From Myxococcales bacterium UBA1238 (GTDB lineage Bacteria; Myxococcota_A; Bradymonadia; UBA7976; UBA1532): DNA of 23,426 bases. This document shows, in pieces, positions 8,417 to 16,523 of the stretch (positions are counted from its first letter, which is position 1; every line of letters begins with the position of its first letter). The notes below the pieces were generated by a model, which searched no databases, was not told the origin of the DNA, and worked only from the letters and a program-made list of their open reading frames with translations. The position numbers and the translations under genes were made by a program. The stretch is taken from contig DBWM01000033.1 of assembly GCA_002309015.1 (NCBI GenBank), positions 95,505 through 118,930 of the forward strand. Reading direction: 5' to 3'.

Positions 8417-8947
8417 ATGTGGCAACATCGTGACAGACATCACTTTTTTGCGCTCACTTTGATGGGTGCGATCATCCTTCAGACTTCACCGGCGCGACCG
8501 GATCCTTATCGCGCAGAGGCGGGCATCGGATACAGCCATCTTTCGGGCGATGGCGGATTTCACGGCGCTTTTGGCGAGTTCAAAGGCGGCTATATCTGGG
8601 CCGAAAGCTTTGGAATTCTGGGCGGTTACAGATTTGAGCATTTTGAGGGCAACAGCGGCGGATGCAGCGTTCACAATCTTTCGCTCACCGCACGTTATGC
8701 GCTCGACGTGTTTCGTTACATCCCCTGGGTCGCCGTCGAGCCGAGCGTTTCGTTTGCGGATGCGATCGTCGATTCGCCCGACGTGGGTTTGGGGCTCAGT
8801 TTAGGGCTGGACTATCTTTTGGATGAACGCTGGATTTTAACATTTGCGCTCAACTACCAAAAAAGCGTGGGCGAAGGGCGTGAGCGTTGGTTCCTGGGTC
8901 CCAGACTCGCGTATCAGTTTACATTCGGTGATCCCTTCGAGCCTTAA
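8417..8947 (+). CDS. Small outer-membrane beta-barrel protein
   Basis: The 176-residue product begins with a signal peptide (positively charged WQHRDRHH, then a hydrophobic core FFALTLMGAIILQ and a small-residue region TSPARP). The rest shows eight alternating-residue amphipathic strands, such as YRAEAGIGYSHL, FHGAFGEFKGGYIWA, FGILGGYRFEHF, VGLGLSLGLDYLL and WFLGPRLAYQFTF, which suggests an 8-stranded barrel of OmpA-transmembrane size in the outer membrane. No catalytic motif is seen and the specific function is unknown. The chain ends in PFEP rather than the usual terminal aromatic residue. A TTG at 8381 would also start this frame, but it is the predicted -35 box; the ATG at 8417 fits the signal peptide. 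Confidence 0.75.
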   Translation: MWQHRDRHHFFALTLMGAIILQTSPARPDPYRAEAGIGYSHLSGDGGFHGAFGEFKGGYIWAESFGILGGYRFEHFEGNSGGCSVHNLSLTARYALDVFRYIPWVAVEPSVSFADAIVDSPDVGLGLSLGLDYLLDERWILTFALNYQKSVGEGRERWFLGPRLAYQFTFGDPFEP

Positions 8948-8952
8948 AGCGA

Positions 8953-8980
8953 TTGCATTTTTGCATTGGGGCTCCATATT
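8953..8980 (+). promoter_or_regulatory. Weak candidate lon promoter
   Basis: TTGCAT (8953-8958) and CATATT (8975-8980) are separated by 16 bases upstream of the lon ATG at 9014, each matching four of six consensus positions. The match is modest, and read-through from the outer-membrane protein gene is equally possible. No CIRCE or other heat-shock operator is visible. Confidence 0.3.
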
Positions 8981-9013
8981 GCGCCGGACTCGGTGTTGAA
9001 ATGCAGGTCAATC

Positions 9014-11461
9014 ATGTTTAATCAATCTGCGCCCAAACAAATCCCCTCAGATTTGCCGCTCATCGCCATCCGAAACGCGGTCGTCTTTCCCATTCCCAGT
9101 TTACCTGTGCCCTTAACCGTTGGGCGATCGCGCACCATGAAAGCCGTCGAGCTCGCTTCGGATGAACAGGGCTTCGCCTTCATCTCGATGCAGATCGATC
9201 CGCAGGAGGAACGCCCCGACGAAGACGGCATCCACCGCATTGGAACCATCGCACGCCTGCTGCGGCTGACGCGGACGAGCGGCGACAGCGATCAGGAGCT
9301 GCTCATTGAAGGCCTCGCGCGCGGGCGGATCATGGCTTTCACCGAAGATCAGGGCGCGACCCGGGTGGAGGTGGAGCGTTTAGAGGATCAATACGAAGAA
9401 GACGCCGAGCTGGACGCGCTTTTGCTGAATCTCAAGGAGTTGGCGACCCGATCGGTGCGCCTTTCACCCCGTTTGCCCGACGAATTGCTCGCGGTGATCG
9501 AGACCATCTACGATCCCTCCCATCTCTGCGATCTTTTGGCGACGCAACTCTCGATCGACAGTGAAGAAAAGCAGCATTTGCTGGAGATCACCGACTTAAA
9601 GGCGCGCATGCGGGAGGTGTTGCAGCATTTATCGCACGATGTGGCGGTGCTCGAGCTGTCGGCGAAGCTGCGCTCCGAGGTGAAGGAGAGTCTCGACAAG
9701 CATCAGCGCGAAGTTTACCTGCGGGAACAGATGCTCGCGATTCAGAAGGCCCTGGGCGAAAACCCCGAGGACGACGACACGGGCGAGCTCTCGTTGCGGA
9801 TTGAAAACGCCGGAATGCCCGAGCCGGCGCTCAAGGTGGCGCGGAGGGAGTTAAAGCGGCTCAGCCGGATGAGCCCTCAAAGCTCGGAATACACCGTAGG
9901 CCGCACCTACATCGACTGGCTGCTCGACACCCCCTGGAAAACCTTCACCGAAGACAACCTCGACGTCAAAAATGCTGCGGAGCTCCTGGAAGAGGACCAT
10001 TACGGGCTCGAGAAGGTGAAGCGCCGCATCACCGAATATCTGGCGGTGCGCAAACTGAAGGGCGATCTCAAGGGACCGATCCTCTGTCTGGTGGGGCCCC
10101 CGGGCGTGGGCAAGACTTCTTTGTCGAAATCGATCGCCAAAGCGCTCGGTCGCAAGTTTGTGCAGTCTTCTCTCGGCGGCATGCGCGATGAAGCCGAGAT
10201 TCGCGGACATCGCCGCACGTATATTGGCGCTCTGCCGGGCCGAATCATCCAGGGGCTCAAGCGGGCGGGCACCATGAATCCCGTTTTCATCCTCGACGAG
10301 ATCGACAAGCTCGGAAACGATGTGCGCGGCGATCCGGCTTCAGCGCTGCTCGAAGTGCTCGATCCGGAGCAAAACAACGCGTTCATGGATCACTATCTCG
10401 ACGTGCCGGTCGATCTTTCCTCGGTGCTGTTTATGGCGACGGCCAACCGACTTGACACCATCCCGCCGCCGCTCCTCGACCGCATGGAAGTCATCGAGAT
10501 TCCGGGCTACATCCAGGACGAAAAGATGGCGATCGCGCGCCGCCATCTGTTGCCGAGGGAACTCGAGGAGCACGGGCTTACGGCGGAGCAGGTCAGCCTC
10601 GGCGACGATGTTTTGGAGCTCATCACCACGCGCTACACGCGGGAAGCCGGGGTGAGAAACCTGGGACGCCAGATAGCAGCGGTTTTGCGGAGCGTGGCGC
10701 GGGATATCGCGACGGAAGAGGTGCAGGCGCCCGTCCAAATCGATGCCGCGAGGGTGCGGAATGCTTTGGGCCCGGAGAAATTCTTCCCCGATATGTCGGA
10801 GGAGATTTCGACGCCGGGACTCGCGATCGGGCTCGCCTGGACGCCGGTGGGCGGCGATATTTTGTACATCGAAGCGACGGCGATGGGCGGCAGCGGGAAA
10901 TTAACGCTGACGGGACAGCTGGGAGAGGTGATGCGCGAGTCGGCGCAGGCTGCGATGTCGTACATCCACGCGCATGCCCGGGCGCTTCAAATCGACGAGT
11001 CGGTCTTCTCGAATCAGAACATCCATCTGCACGTGCCGAGCGGGGCGATTCCCAAAGACGGGCCCAGCGCGGGGGTGACGCTGACGGCAGCCTTAACGTC
11101 GCTGCTGACGGGACGCTGCATGCGCAATGCGTTGGCGATGACGGGCGAGATCACTCTGCGGGGCGTGGTGCTTCCCGTGGGCGGGATCAAAGAAAAGGTG
11201 CTCGCAGCGCACAGAGCCGGCATCAAGGAGATCATCCTGCCCAAGCGCAATGAGGGCGATTTGGAGGAGATTCCGGCGGATTGCCGTCAGGAAATGAAGT
11301 TCCATCTGGTGGATCGCATCGAGCCCGTCTTAAAGCTCGCCCTCGGCATCGACGTTTCGCCGGATTTGCCCAAAGAGGCGCCGGAAGCGCGGCCGAATCC
11401 GGATTCCGAAAACAAAAAGCCCCATTCCCCGGGCCACGATCGCCTGGTCACCCTGCTCTGA
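9014..11461 (+). CDS. lon: ATP-dependent protease Lon
   Basis: Lon is the cytoplasmic AAA+ serine protease that degrades misfolded and regulatory proteins. The 815-residue protein has the N-terminal LON substrate domain (LPLIAIRNAVVFPIPSLPVPLTVGR at about residues 13-37), a coiled-coil segment, the AAA+ module with Walker A GPPGVGKT near residue 361 and Walker B FILDEID, and the C-terminal protease domain. The catalytic dyad is visible as Ser685 in DGPSAGVT and Lys728 in GGIKEK, 43 residues apart as in E. coli Lon. The ATG at 9014 gives a normal N-terminus with a weak AGGT upstream; a longer frame from 8966 adds non-conserved residues. Length and motifs are intact. The last 40 residues are a variable charged tail. 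Confidence 0.97.
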   Translation: MFNQSAPKQIPSDLPLIAIRNAVVFPIPSLPVPLTVGRSRTMKAVELASDEQGFAFISMQIDPQEERPDEDGIHRIGTIARLLRLTRTSGDSDQELLIEGLARGRIMAFTEDQGATRVEVERLEDQYEEDAELDALLLNLKELATRSVRLSPRLPDELLAVIETIYDPSHLCDLLATQLSIDSEEKQHLLEITDLKARMREVLQHLSHDVAVLELSAKLRSEVKESLDKHQREVYLREQMLAIQKALGENPEDDDTGELSLRIENAGMPEPALKVARRELKRLSRMSPQSSEYTVGRTYIDWLLDTPWKTFTEDNLDVKNAAELLEEDHYGLEKVKRRITEYLAVRKLKGDLKGPILCLVGPPGVGKTSLSKSIAKALGRKFVQSSLGGMRDEAEIRGHRRTYIGALPGRIIQGLKRAGTMNPVFILDEIDKLGNDVRGDPASALLEVLDPEQNNAFMDHYLDVPVDLSSVLFMATANRLDTIPPPLLDRMEVIEIPGYIQDEKMAIARRHLLPRELEEHGLTAEQVSLGDDVLELITTRYTREAGVRNLGRQIAAVLRSVARDIATEEVQAPVQIDAARVRNALGPEKFFPDMSEEISTPGLAIGLAWTPVGGDILYIEATAMGGSGKLTLTGQLGEVMRESAQAAMSYIHAHARALQIDESVFSNQNIHLHVPSGAIPKDGPSAGVTLTAALTSLLTGRCMRNALAMTGEITLRGVVLPVGGIKEKVLAAHRAGIKEIILPKRNEGDLEEIPADCRQEMKFHLVDRIEPVLKLALGIDVSPDLPKEAPEARPNPDSENKKPHSPGHDRLVTLL

Positions 11462-11540
11462 CCTCCCGCCCGGGCTGCTCCCCGCCTGTTTCAGCCCCTT
11501 TTCAAAACAGCCCCGCCTCTGCCCTCTTTCATGCTTCCCC

Positions 11541-12836
11541 CTATATAAAATCCGGGCGATCTGCGCTCCAGCGATCGATCACTTCCCTTGCGGCCCTGCG
11601 GCTTTGGGGAGCCACGTAAATGCGGATGCGCCAGTTGGGTTCGGCGTAGCGTTTGTAGATGGGGGTGACCTCTTCGATGGGCTTTGCGCCCCTGCGGCTG
11701 CAGACAAACAGGGTTCGGCGCGGCTCTTTGGGGCTCTCTTCGGTGCAGTAATATTTGCTGATGTAGGCGCTCGCCCTGATTTCAAAATAGGCGCAGCCGG
11801 CCTGGTCGAGGGCGTGTTTTAAGTCTTCGGTGTCGATGGGATGCTGGCATTCAAAGGCGCAGGCGTAATAAGCGCGCTGCACGATGCGCCTGGCCCATTC
11901 GTTTTCTGAAGATCGAAGCGCCGTCCAGAGCGAGATGTCGTCGAGGCGCGCGTAAGCTTCCGCATCGGCGGGCAGGGCAAAATCTTTGGGCGAATCCCAG
12001 TAAAAATAGGAGAGCATGCGCTCGTACGAGACCGAGACCGGGTGATGGTAGACGCTCGCAAACATATGGTAGCGGCTCAGAAGAAAATCCTCGTAGGCCA
12101 TCACTGCGCGATCCGAAAGGCCCATGAAGGCCTGACCGTTTTCGATGTGGCAGCAGAGATTCTCCAGGATCCAGGGCTGATCGAAATGGCCGTAGCTGAC
12201 ACCTGCGTAATAGGCGTCCCGCTGCAGGTAATCCATGCGATCGGCATCGAGCTCGCTTGAAACCAGGCTCGTCAGAAGCCAGAAATAATCCACGCCCTGA
12301 GCGCTGTAACTCCCCTCCTCTACGGGTACATCCTCGCAAATCAGATGCGCGATCTGCGCAGGTGAGATCCCTGTGGGCGCAAACTGTTGTTCGAGGACTT
12401 CCGTCAGGGGCGAATCGAGGCAGAGTTTGACGGTGTAATCTTCGTGGGTCGCACGGCGGTCGGGGCGAAGCGCGTCTTTATAGGGCAAAGCGAGATCCCG
12501 CAGGGGCGGCATCGCGATCTCTGAGGCGTGGGAGCCCGGCGCGTGGCCTAAATCGTGCAGCAGCAGGGCGAGGCGGATCATCTGGCGCAGGCGCCGCTTT
12601 TCATCCGGAGGAATATCGATCGGCGAGAAGATCGCGTCGAACATGCGCGTAGCGGTCTCCATGGCGCCGATGCTGTGGCTCAGCCGCGTATGGGTGGCTC
12701 CCGGAAAGGCCTGATCCGCAAAGCCCAGCTGTTTAATATGGCGCAGCCGCTGATAAATGGGGTGATCGATGAGCAGAAGTTCGCTCCGCTCGAGCGGAAT
12801 GCTTCCATGGATGGGATCGCGCAGATTGACCGTCAT
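11541..12836 (-). CDS. HD-superfamily phosphohydrolase (COG1078-like)
   Basis: The 431-residue protein has the metal-binding motifs of the HD phosphohydrolase family related to dGTP triphosphohydrolases: HTRLSHSIGAMETA (His49 region), LLLHDLGHAPGSHASE (His94-Asp95), and the downstream LDADRMDYLQRDAYYAGVSYGHFD block diagnostic of this subgroup. It probably hydrolyses a nucleotide, likely a dNTP, in the cytoplasm; the substrate is not deducible. ATG 12836 has AAAAGGA seven bases upstream, and the next 20 codons upstream are poly-A/T derived, so the TTG at 12896 is rejected. It converges on lon, with 79 bp between the stops. Some HD nucleotidases act in phage defence, and the gene lies next to a defence-like cluster, but a terminator-like element separates them. 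Confidence 0.87.
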   Translation of the reverse strand: MTVNLRDPIHGSIPLERSELLLIDHPIYQRLRHIKQLGFADQAFPGATHTRLSHSIGAMETATRMFDAIFSPIDIPPDEKRRLRQMIRLALLLHDLGHAPGSHASEIAMPPLRDLALPYKDALRPDRRATHEDYTVKLCLDSPLTEVLEQQFAPTGISPAQIAHLICEDVPVEEGSYSAQGVDYFWLLTSLVSSELDADRMDYLQRDAYYAGVSYGHFDQPWILENLCCHIENGQAFMGLSDRAVMAYEDFLLSRYHMFASVYHHPVSVSYERMLSYFYWDSPKDFALPADAEAYARLDDISLWTALRSSENEWARRIVQRAYYACAFECQHPIDTEDLKHALDQAGCAYFEIRASAYISKYYCTEESPKEPRRTLFVCSRRGAKPIEEVTPIYKRYAEPNWRIRIYVAPQSRRAAREVIDRWSADRPDFI

Positions 12837-12846
12837 CGCCGGGTCC

Positions 12847-12901
12847 TTTTTTGAAAAAAACGCCCCGGTTTTAAGGCGGGCTGAGCTTTTTTTCAAAAAA
12901 A
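12847..12901 (-). terminator. Nested inverted repeat, terminator-like, after the HNH gene
   Basis: A perfect 14-bp A/T inverted repeat has arms 12847-12860 and 12887-12900. It encloses a small GC element that on the minus strand reads GCCC...GGGC followed by G and seven T. In the minus direction this is a short stem plus U-tract just past the HNH stop at 12914, fitting a factor-independent terminator. The outer A/T arms make it a two-level hairpin. Confidence 0.5.
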
Positions 12902-12913
12902 GTCCAAAGAAGC

Positions 12914-13654
12914 TCAGGCGTCTTTAAAGACTTTGAGGCGATGGTACTGCAGGTAGGAGCGATTTTGATCGGTCAGGCCGCAAAGGCGCATGCGGTCGTG
13001 CAGCCCCAGAGCGTGCTGATCAAAAAGCGAGAATCCGCGCGAGAAGAGCATCTGACCACTGTCGTCAAAAGAGATGAGCCCCTGATCGAAGGCGGCATCG
13101 ACGTTTCGGGCAAGCAAAAACGCGTTTTCGACGTCGAGTCGCTCCTCATCAGAAGCGACGGCCCAGGGTTTAATATGGCTCGCCACGAGCAGGGCCGGTT
13201 TTTTGAGGCCGGTCACCTGGCATTGGCCGTAACGCGCTAACAGCCGGGTCCGCAGCTGTTCCTGACCTTTACGGCGCAGGATTTCCGCGCGGATTTCGGT
13301 CTGCTCCACCAAAAGCGGGGTCATGCTCGGCAAGGTGGGCACATTGAATTCCAAAAAGCGATCGACGCCTGGCCGAACGGGATCATTTTGCTCGGACTGC
13401 GCCGCCGGCGGGGGCTGCAAAGCCCATTTTTTGAGCAGACCGACCAGAGCGTTGTCATTGGCGCAGCGGTAAAGCTGTTCCACGCCATCCGCATGAGCCA
13501 CCAGAAGATAACCGGAATCAGCTGCAGTGATGTCGAAGAGCAGGCCATTCTGAGCGCAGACGAAGCGCAAAACTTGGGACGAAAGGCGTGTGATCAGATC
13601 AAAACCATGATCTTCACAAAGCGCGCAAAGCATCGATTGGTGAACGGTATCCAT
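12914..13654 (-). CDS. HNH endonuclease (restriction type, HNH_2-like)
   Basis: The C-terminal half (about residues 130-205) is the HNH domain found in restriction-type and defence nucleases: RLLARYGQCQVTGL, then LLVASHIKPWAVASDEERLDVENAFLLA, then VDAAFDQGLISFDDSG. The likely catalytic His is His160 in ASHIKPW, the HNH Asn is Asn177, and the third position lies in the RNVDAAFD segment, where I see Asn rather than a clear His. The N-terminal 100 residues are unrecognised and may bind DNA or sense a modification. The ATG at 13654 is preceded only by a weak AGG. The gene is divergent from the SNF2 helicase gene, with 78 bp between starts, so co-regulation with the helicases is plausible. A cytoplasmic DNA nuclease is the best reading. 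Confidence 0.82.
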   Translation of the reverse strand: MDTVHQSMLCALCEDHGFDLITRLSSQVLRFVCAQNGLLFDITAADSGYLLVAHADGVEQLYRCANDNALVGLLKKWALQPPPAAQSEQNDPVRPGVDRFLEFNVPTLPSMTPLLVEQTEIRAEILRRKGQEQLRTRLLARYGQCQVTGLKKPALLVASHIKPWAVASDEERLDVENAFLLARNVDAAFDQGLISFDDSGQMLFSRGFSLFDQHALGLHDRMRLCGLTDQNRSYLQYHRLKVFKDA

Positions 13655-13672
13655 CGGCCAGGCCTATTGTGC

Positions 13673-13684
13673 TTTGATTTCAAA
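13673..13684. promoter_or_regulatory. Palindrome in the HNH/SNF2 divergent spacer
   Basis: TTTGATTTCAAA, with 5-bp arms TTTGA/TCAAA around a TT centre, lies in the 78-bp spacer between the divergent HNH and SNF2 starts. It could be an operator for a shared regulator. No confident -35/-10 pair was found on either strand. Confidence 0.3.
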
Positions 13685-13732
13685 CAAGCTGATGATACCT
13701 CAAGCGGAACTCATTTAAGGTGAAAAAACAAG

Positions 13733-16516
13733 ATGGATGTGACCGCAGGCAATCTGGTGAGCGCGCGCGGACGCGAATGGATCGTGCTTTCGGGCTCTAC
13801 AAACCAAAAATGGCATCTTCAGCCGCTGGCGGGGAACGAGGAAGAATCGATCTGGCTCTATCCGGATCTCGAACGCGATCCCCTCGAAAAAGCATGCTTT
13901 TCAAAGCCCGGCCTGAACCGGCTGGGCACCAGTAAGGAGGCGCGGCTGCTGCGCTTCGCCCTCAAATTCTCGCTGCGAAGAGGCGCCGGCCCGTTCAGAA
14001 GCTTTGGTCAGATTGCGGTCGAGCCCAAGCTCTATCAGCTGGTGCCTTTAAAGATGGCGCTGCAGCAGGAAACCGTGCGGCTTTTACTCGCCGACGATGT
14101 GGGGCTCGGAAAAACCATCGAGGCGGGGCTCATTTTGCGGGAACTCTGGGATCGCGGCGAAATCGATCGCTTTGCGGTGCTTTGCCCCCCGCATCTGGTG
14201 AGCCAATGGGTCGAAGAGCTCGAGCAGAAGTTCCATTTTTCACCCACCGCGATTACGGCCCAGTCGGCACAAAGGCTGGACCAGCATTTATTAACCAGCG
14301 AGAGCATCTTCAGCACGCATCCCCAGACGGTGATCAGTCTGGATTACGTCAAGAGCGATCGGCGGCGCCACGAGTTCCTGCTGCATTGTCCGAACACCGT
14401 CGTGGTGGACGAAGTGCATCTTTGCGTCAAACACCAGACGGGCGAGAATCAGCGCTACGATTTGCTGAACGCATTGAGCCAGGAGCCCGGCCGAAACCTG
14501 ATTTTAATGACGGCAACGCCTCACAGCGGGGACGAGGAAGCCTTTTTTAACCTGGCAGGCCTGTTAAAGGCCGATCTCGCTTCGGGCATCAAAACAAAGG
14601 GCGCAGCGCGCGAGCAATTCCTCGAGAAAAAGCTGTCGCCCTATTTTGTGCAGCGCAACCGCAGGGATGTTGAAAACTTAGGCGAAACGCGCCTGTTTCC
14701 CCGGCGGGAAAACGCCGACGTCACCTATCGGCTGAGCGAGCGCGCCCTTTCTTTTTTGAATCGGCTTCGCAGCTACTCAAAGAATCAGCTGGCGGCCCGC
14801 AGAGGCAATCAGGCCGAGTACGAGCGCTGTCAGCTGGCGATCCTGGCGCTTTTGCGCTGCCTTTCTTCCTCTCCGCAGGCGGGACTGGCCGCGCTGCAAA
14901 AAACGGCGGGCCTGAGCGCAACGCAGGTGGATTTGGCCGGGCCCGACGAAGATCTGGGGCAGCAACTGCTCGATCAGCTGCCCCAAAACGAGCGTCCCGA
15001 CGACGAAGAACCGAACCTTCAGGAAACCGAGACCCTGCGCGATCTGGTGGAAGAATGGGCCGGGCTGATGCAGAGCGAGGACGACAACAAGTTCAATCTG
15101 CTTTGCCGGCAGCTCAAAACGCTTTTGAAAGCCGATTTTCGCCCGGTCATTTTCTGTCGGTTCATCGCCACAGCCGAAGCGGTCGCAGAGGCGCTCAAAT
15201 CCGCATTCAGCGAAGCCGCAATCGAATGCGTGACGGGGCATCTTTCGCTCGAAGAGCGCAAACTGGCCGTGCAGGCGCTCGATGACGCGTACAACGAAGG
15301 CAAAAAGCCCATCCTGGTCGCCACCGACTGCCTGTCGGAGGGCATCAACCTGCAGCAAACCTTCAATGCGGTGATCCATTACGATCTTTCCTGGAATCCG
15401 AACCGCTTTGAGCAGCGCGAAGGGCGCGTCGATCGCTTTGGACAGAAGTCTGAGATCGTCAAAAGCCTGCGCATCTACGGCCAGAACAACCCCATCGATC
15501 AGATGGTGCGCGATGTCATCGGGCGAAAGGAGCAAACCATCCTGCGGGCGCTCAAAACCCCGGAAAAGAGCAGCTATCTCACCATCGCCAACGTCGTCAT
15601 CAAGTCGTGGATCGAGCAGGGCCGGTTCGAATTAAAAGAATCCGGGCAGGGCGAGCTTTTTACCGAAGAAGAGCTTCAGCCCACCTGGGCGCAGCGCGAT
15701 CAAAGGCGTACCCGCACAAGATTTTCGCACAGCAACGTCAAACCCGGCGATATCTGGCCCGAATGGGAAAAAACGACAGCTCTTTTGGGCAGCCAGGCCG
15801 AAACGGAGCAGTTTTGGATTGCAGCCTTTGGGCAGATGAACGCGAAGCCCCGGGCATTGGGCGATCACCGCTATGCGATCCCGACGCAGCCGCTCCCTTT
15901 GGAACTGCGCGGGCGCATGGCCGACGAAGGCCTCTCGGGCAGCGAGCTCCGGGTGGATTTTCAGTTTCCGGCCCGGGAAAAGTTTACCGCCATCCAGCGC
16001 TGTCACCCGGTGGTGGGGCATTTGGCGGATCTCTTGCTGAAAACCGCGCTTTCGACCGACGGGGAGGAAGCCGATCCCTGGGCCCTGCCCCGCGCCGCAG
16101 CCTGGATCACTGCGCAGATCGAAGAGGTGGTGACGGTCGCGCTGCTGCGGATTCGCCATCAGCTGAAGGTGACGGGGCAGGAGCCGATCCTCGTGGAGGA
16201 AGCCTGCACGGTCGCCTTCCGGGCCGATGGGCCTTTGTTTTCGGGAAAGGATGCAGAAGCGCTGCTCGATCTGCCGGCGTCGGGCAATCTCGATGAATCG
16301 GTGATTCGGGAGGAGCTTTCGGAGGCGCTGAAAGCGTACGAAGCGCGGCTGCCCGAAATCGAAGCCTTTGCGGAGAAGCGCGCGGAGGAGCTGCTGGCCG
16401 ATCACCAGAAGATTCGGGCCGACGCCCGGGGCGAGGTGATCAAGCGCAGGCGATACAGCGTGACCGCCATGCTGCCCGCAGATCTGATCGGACTTTACGT
16501 GCTCCTGCCCGAATAA
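13733..16516 (+). CDS. SNF2-family helicase, DISARM DrmD-like
   Basis: The 927-residue protein is a Swi2/Snf2-type superfamily 2 ATPase. Motif Q/I reads YQLVPLKMALQQ then LLADDVGLGKTIEAGLI (Walker A residues 122-128), motif II is DEVH (226-229), motif III is TATPHSGD (260-267), and the C-terminal helicase half has ATDCLSEGINLQ and WNPNRFEQREGRVDRFGQ (about 528-571). The small N-terminal domain before motif I and the CPPHLVSQWVEELEQKF segment match the DrmD-type helicases of class 1 DISARM defence. Such proteins translocate on DNA; none of the other DISARM genes is recognisable next to it. ATG 13733 has AAGGTGA nine bases upstream. Its stop is 7 bp from the stop of the convergent giant helicase gene. 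Confidence 0.88.
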   Translation: MDVTAGNLVSARGREWIVLSGSTNQKWHLQPLAGNEEESIWLYPDLERDPLEKACFSKPGLNRLGTSKEARLLRFALKFSLRRGAGPFRSFGQIAVEPKLYQLVPLKMALQQETVRLLLADDVGLGKTIEAGLILRELWDRGEIDRFAVLCPPHLVSQWVEELEQKFHFSPTAITAQSAQRLDQHLLTSESIFSTHPQTVISLDYVKSDRRRHEFLLHCPNTVVVDEVHLCVKHQTGENQRYDLLNALSQEPGRNLILMTATPHSGDEEAFFNLAGLLKADLASGIKTKGAAREQFLEKKLSPYFVQRNRRDVENLGETRLFPRRENADVTYRLSERALSFLNRLRSYSKNQLAARRGNQAEYERCQLAILALLRCLSSSPQAGLAALQKTAGLSATQVDLAGPDEDLGQQLLDQLPQNERPDDEEPNLQETETLRDLVEEWAGLMQSEDDNKFNLLCRQLKTLLKADFRPVIFCRFIATAEAVAEALKSAFSEAAIECVTGHLSLEERKLAVQALDDAYNEGKKPILVATDCLSEGINLQQTFNAVIHYDLSWNPNRFEQREGRVDRFGQKSEIVKSLRIYGQNNPIDQMVRDVIGRKEQTILRALKTPEKSSYLTIANVVIKSWIEQGRFELKESGQGELFTEEELQPTWAQRDQRRTRTRFSHSNVKPGDIWPEWEKTTALLGSQAETEQFWIAAFGQMNAKPRALGDHRYAIPTQPLPLELRGRMADEGLSGSELRVDFQFPAREKFTAIQRCHPVVGHLADLLLKTALSTDGEEADPWALPRAAAWITAQIEEVVTVALLRIRHQLKVTGQEPILVEEACTVAFRADGPLFSGKDAEALLDLPASGNLDESVIREELSEALKAYEARLPEIEAFAEKRAEELLADHQKIRADARGEVIKRRRYSVTAMLPADLIGLYVLLPE

Positions 16517-16523
16517 CCGCCGC

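Noticed and set aside
8279..8443. N-terminal extension of the YfgM-like protein
   Set aside because: The extra frame covers the predicted promoter and leader hairpin; AGGAG before the TTG at 8278 decides the start.
11462..11540. Bidirectional terminator between lon and the HD gene
   Set aside because: CTGTTT (11486-11491) and AAACAG (11505-11510) can pair over a 13-base loop, but there is no U-tract on either strand and the stem is weak.
14777..15535. Minus-strand 252-codon frame inside the SNF2 helicase gene
   Set aside because: It lies antisense to conserved helicase motifs and shows no domain or start signal.
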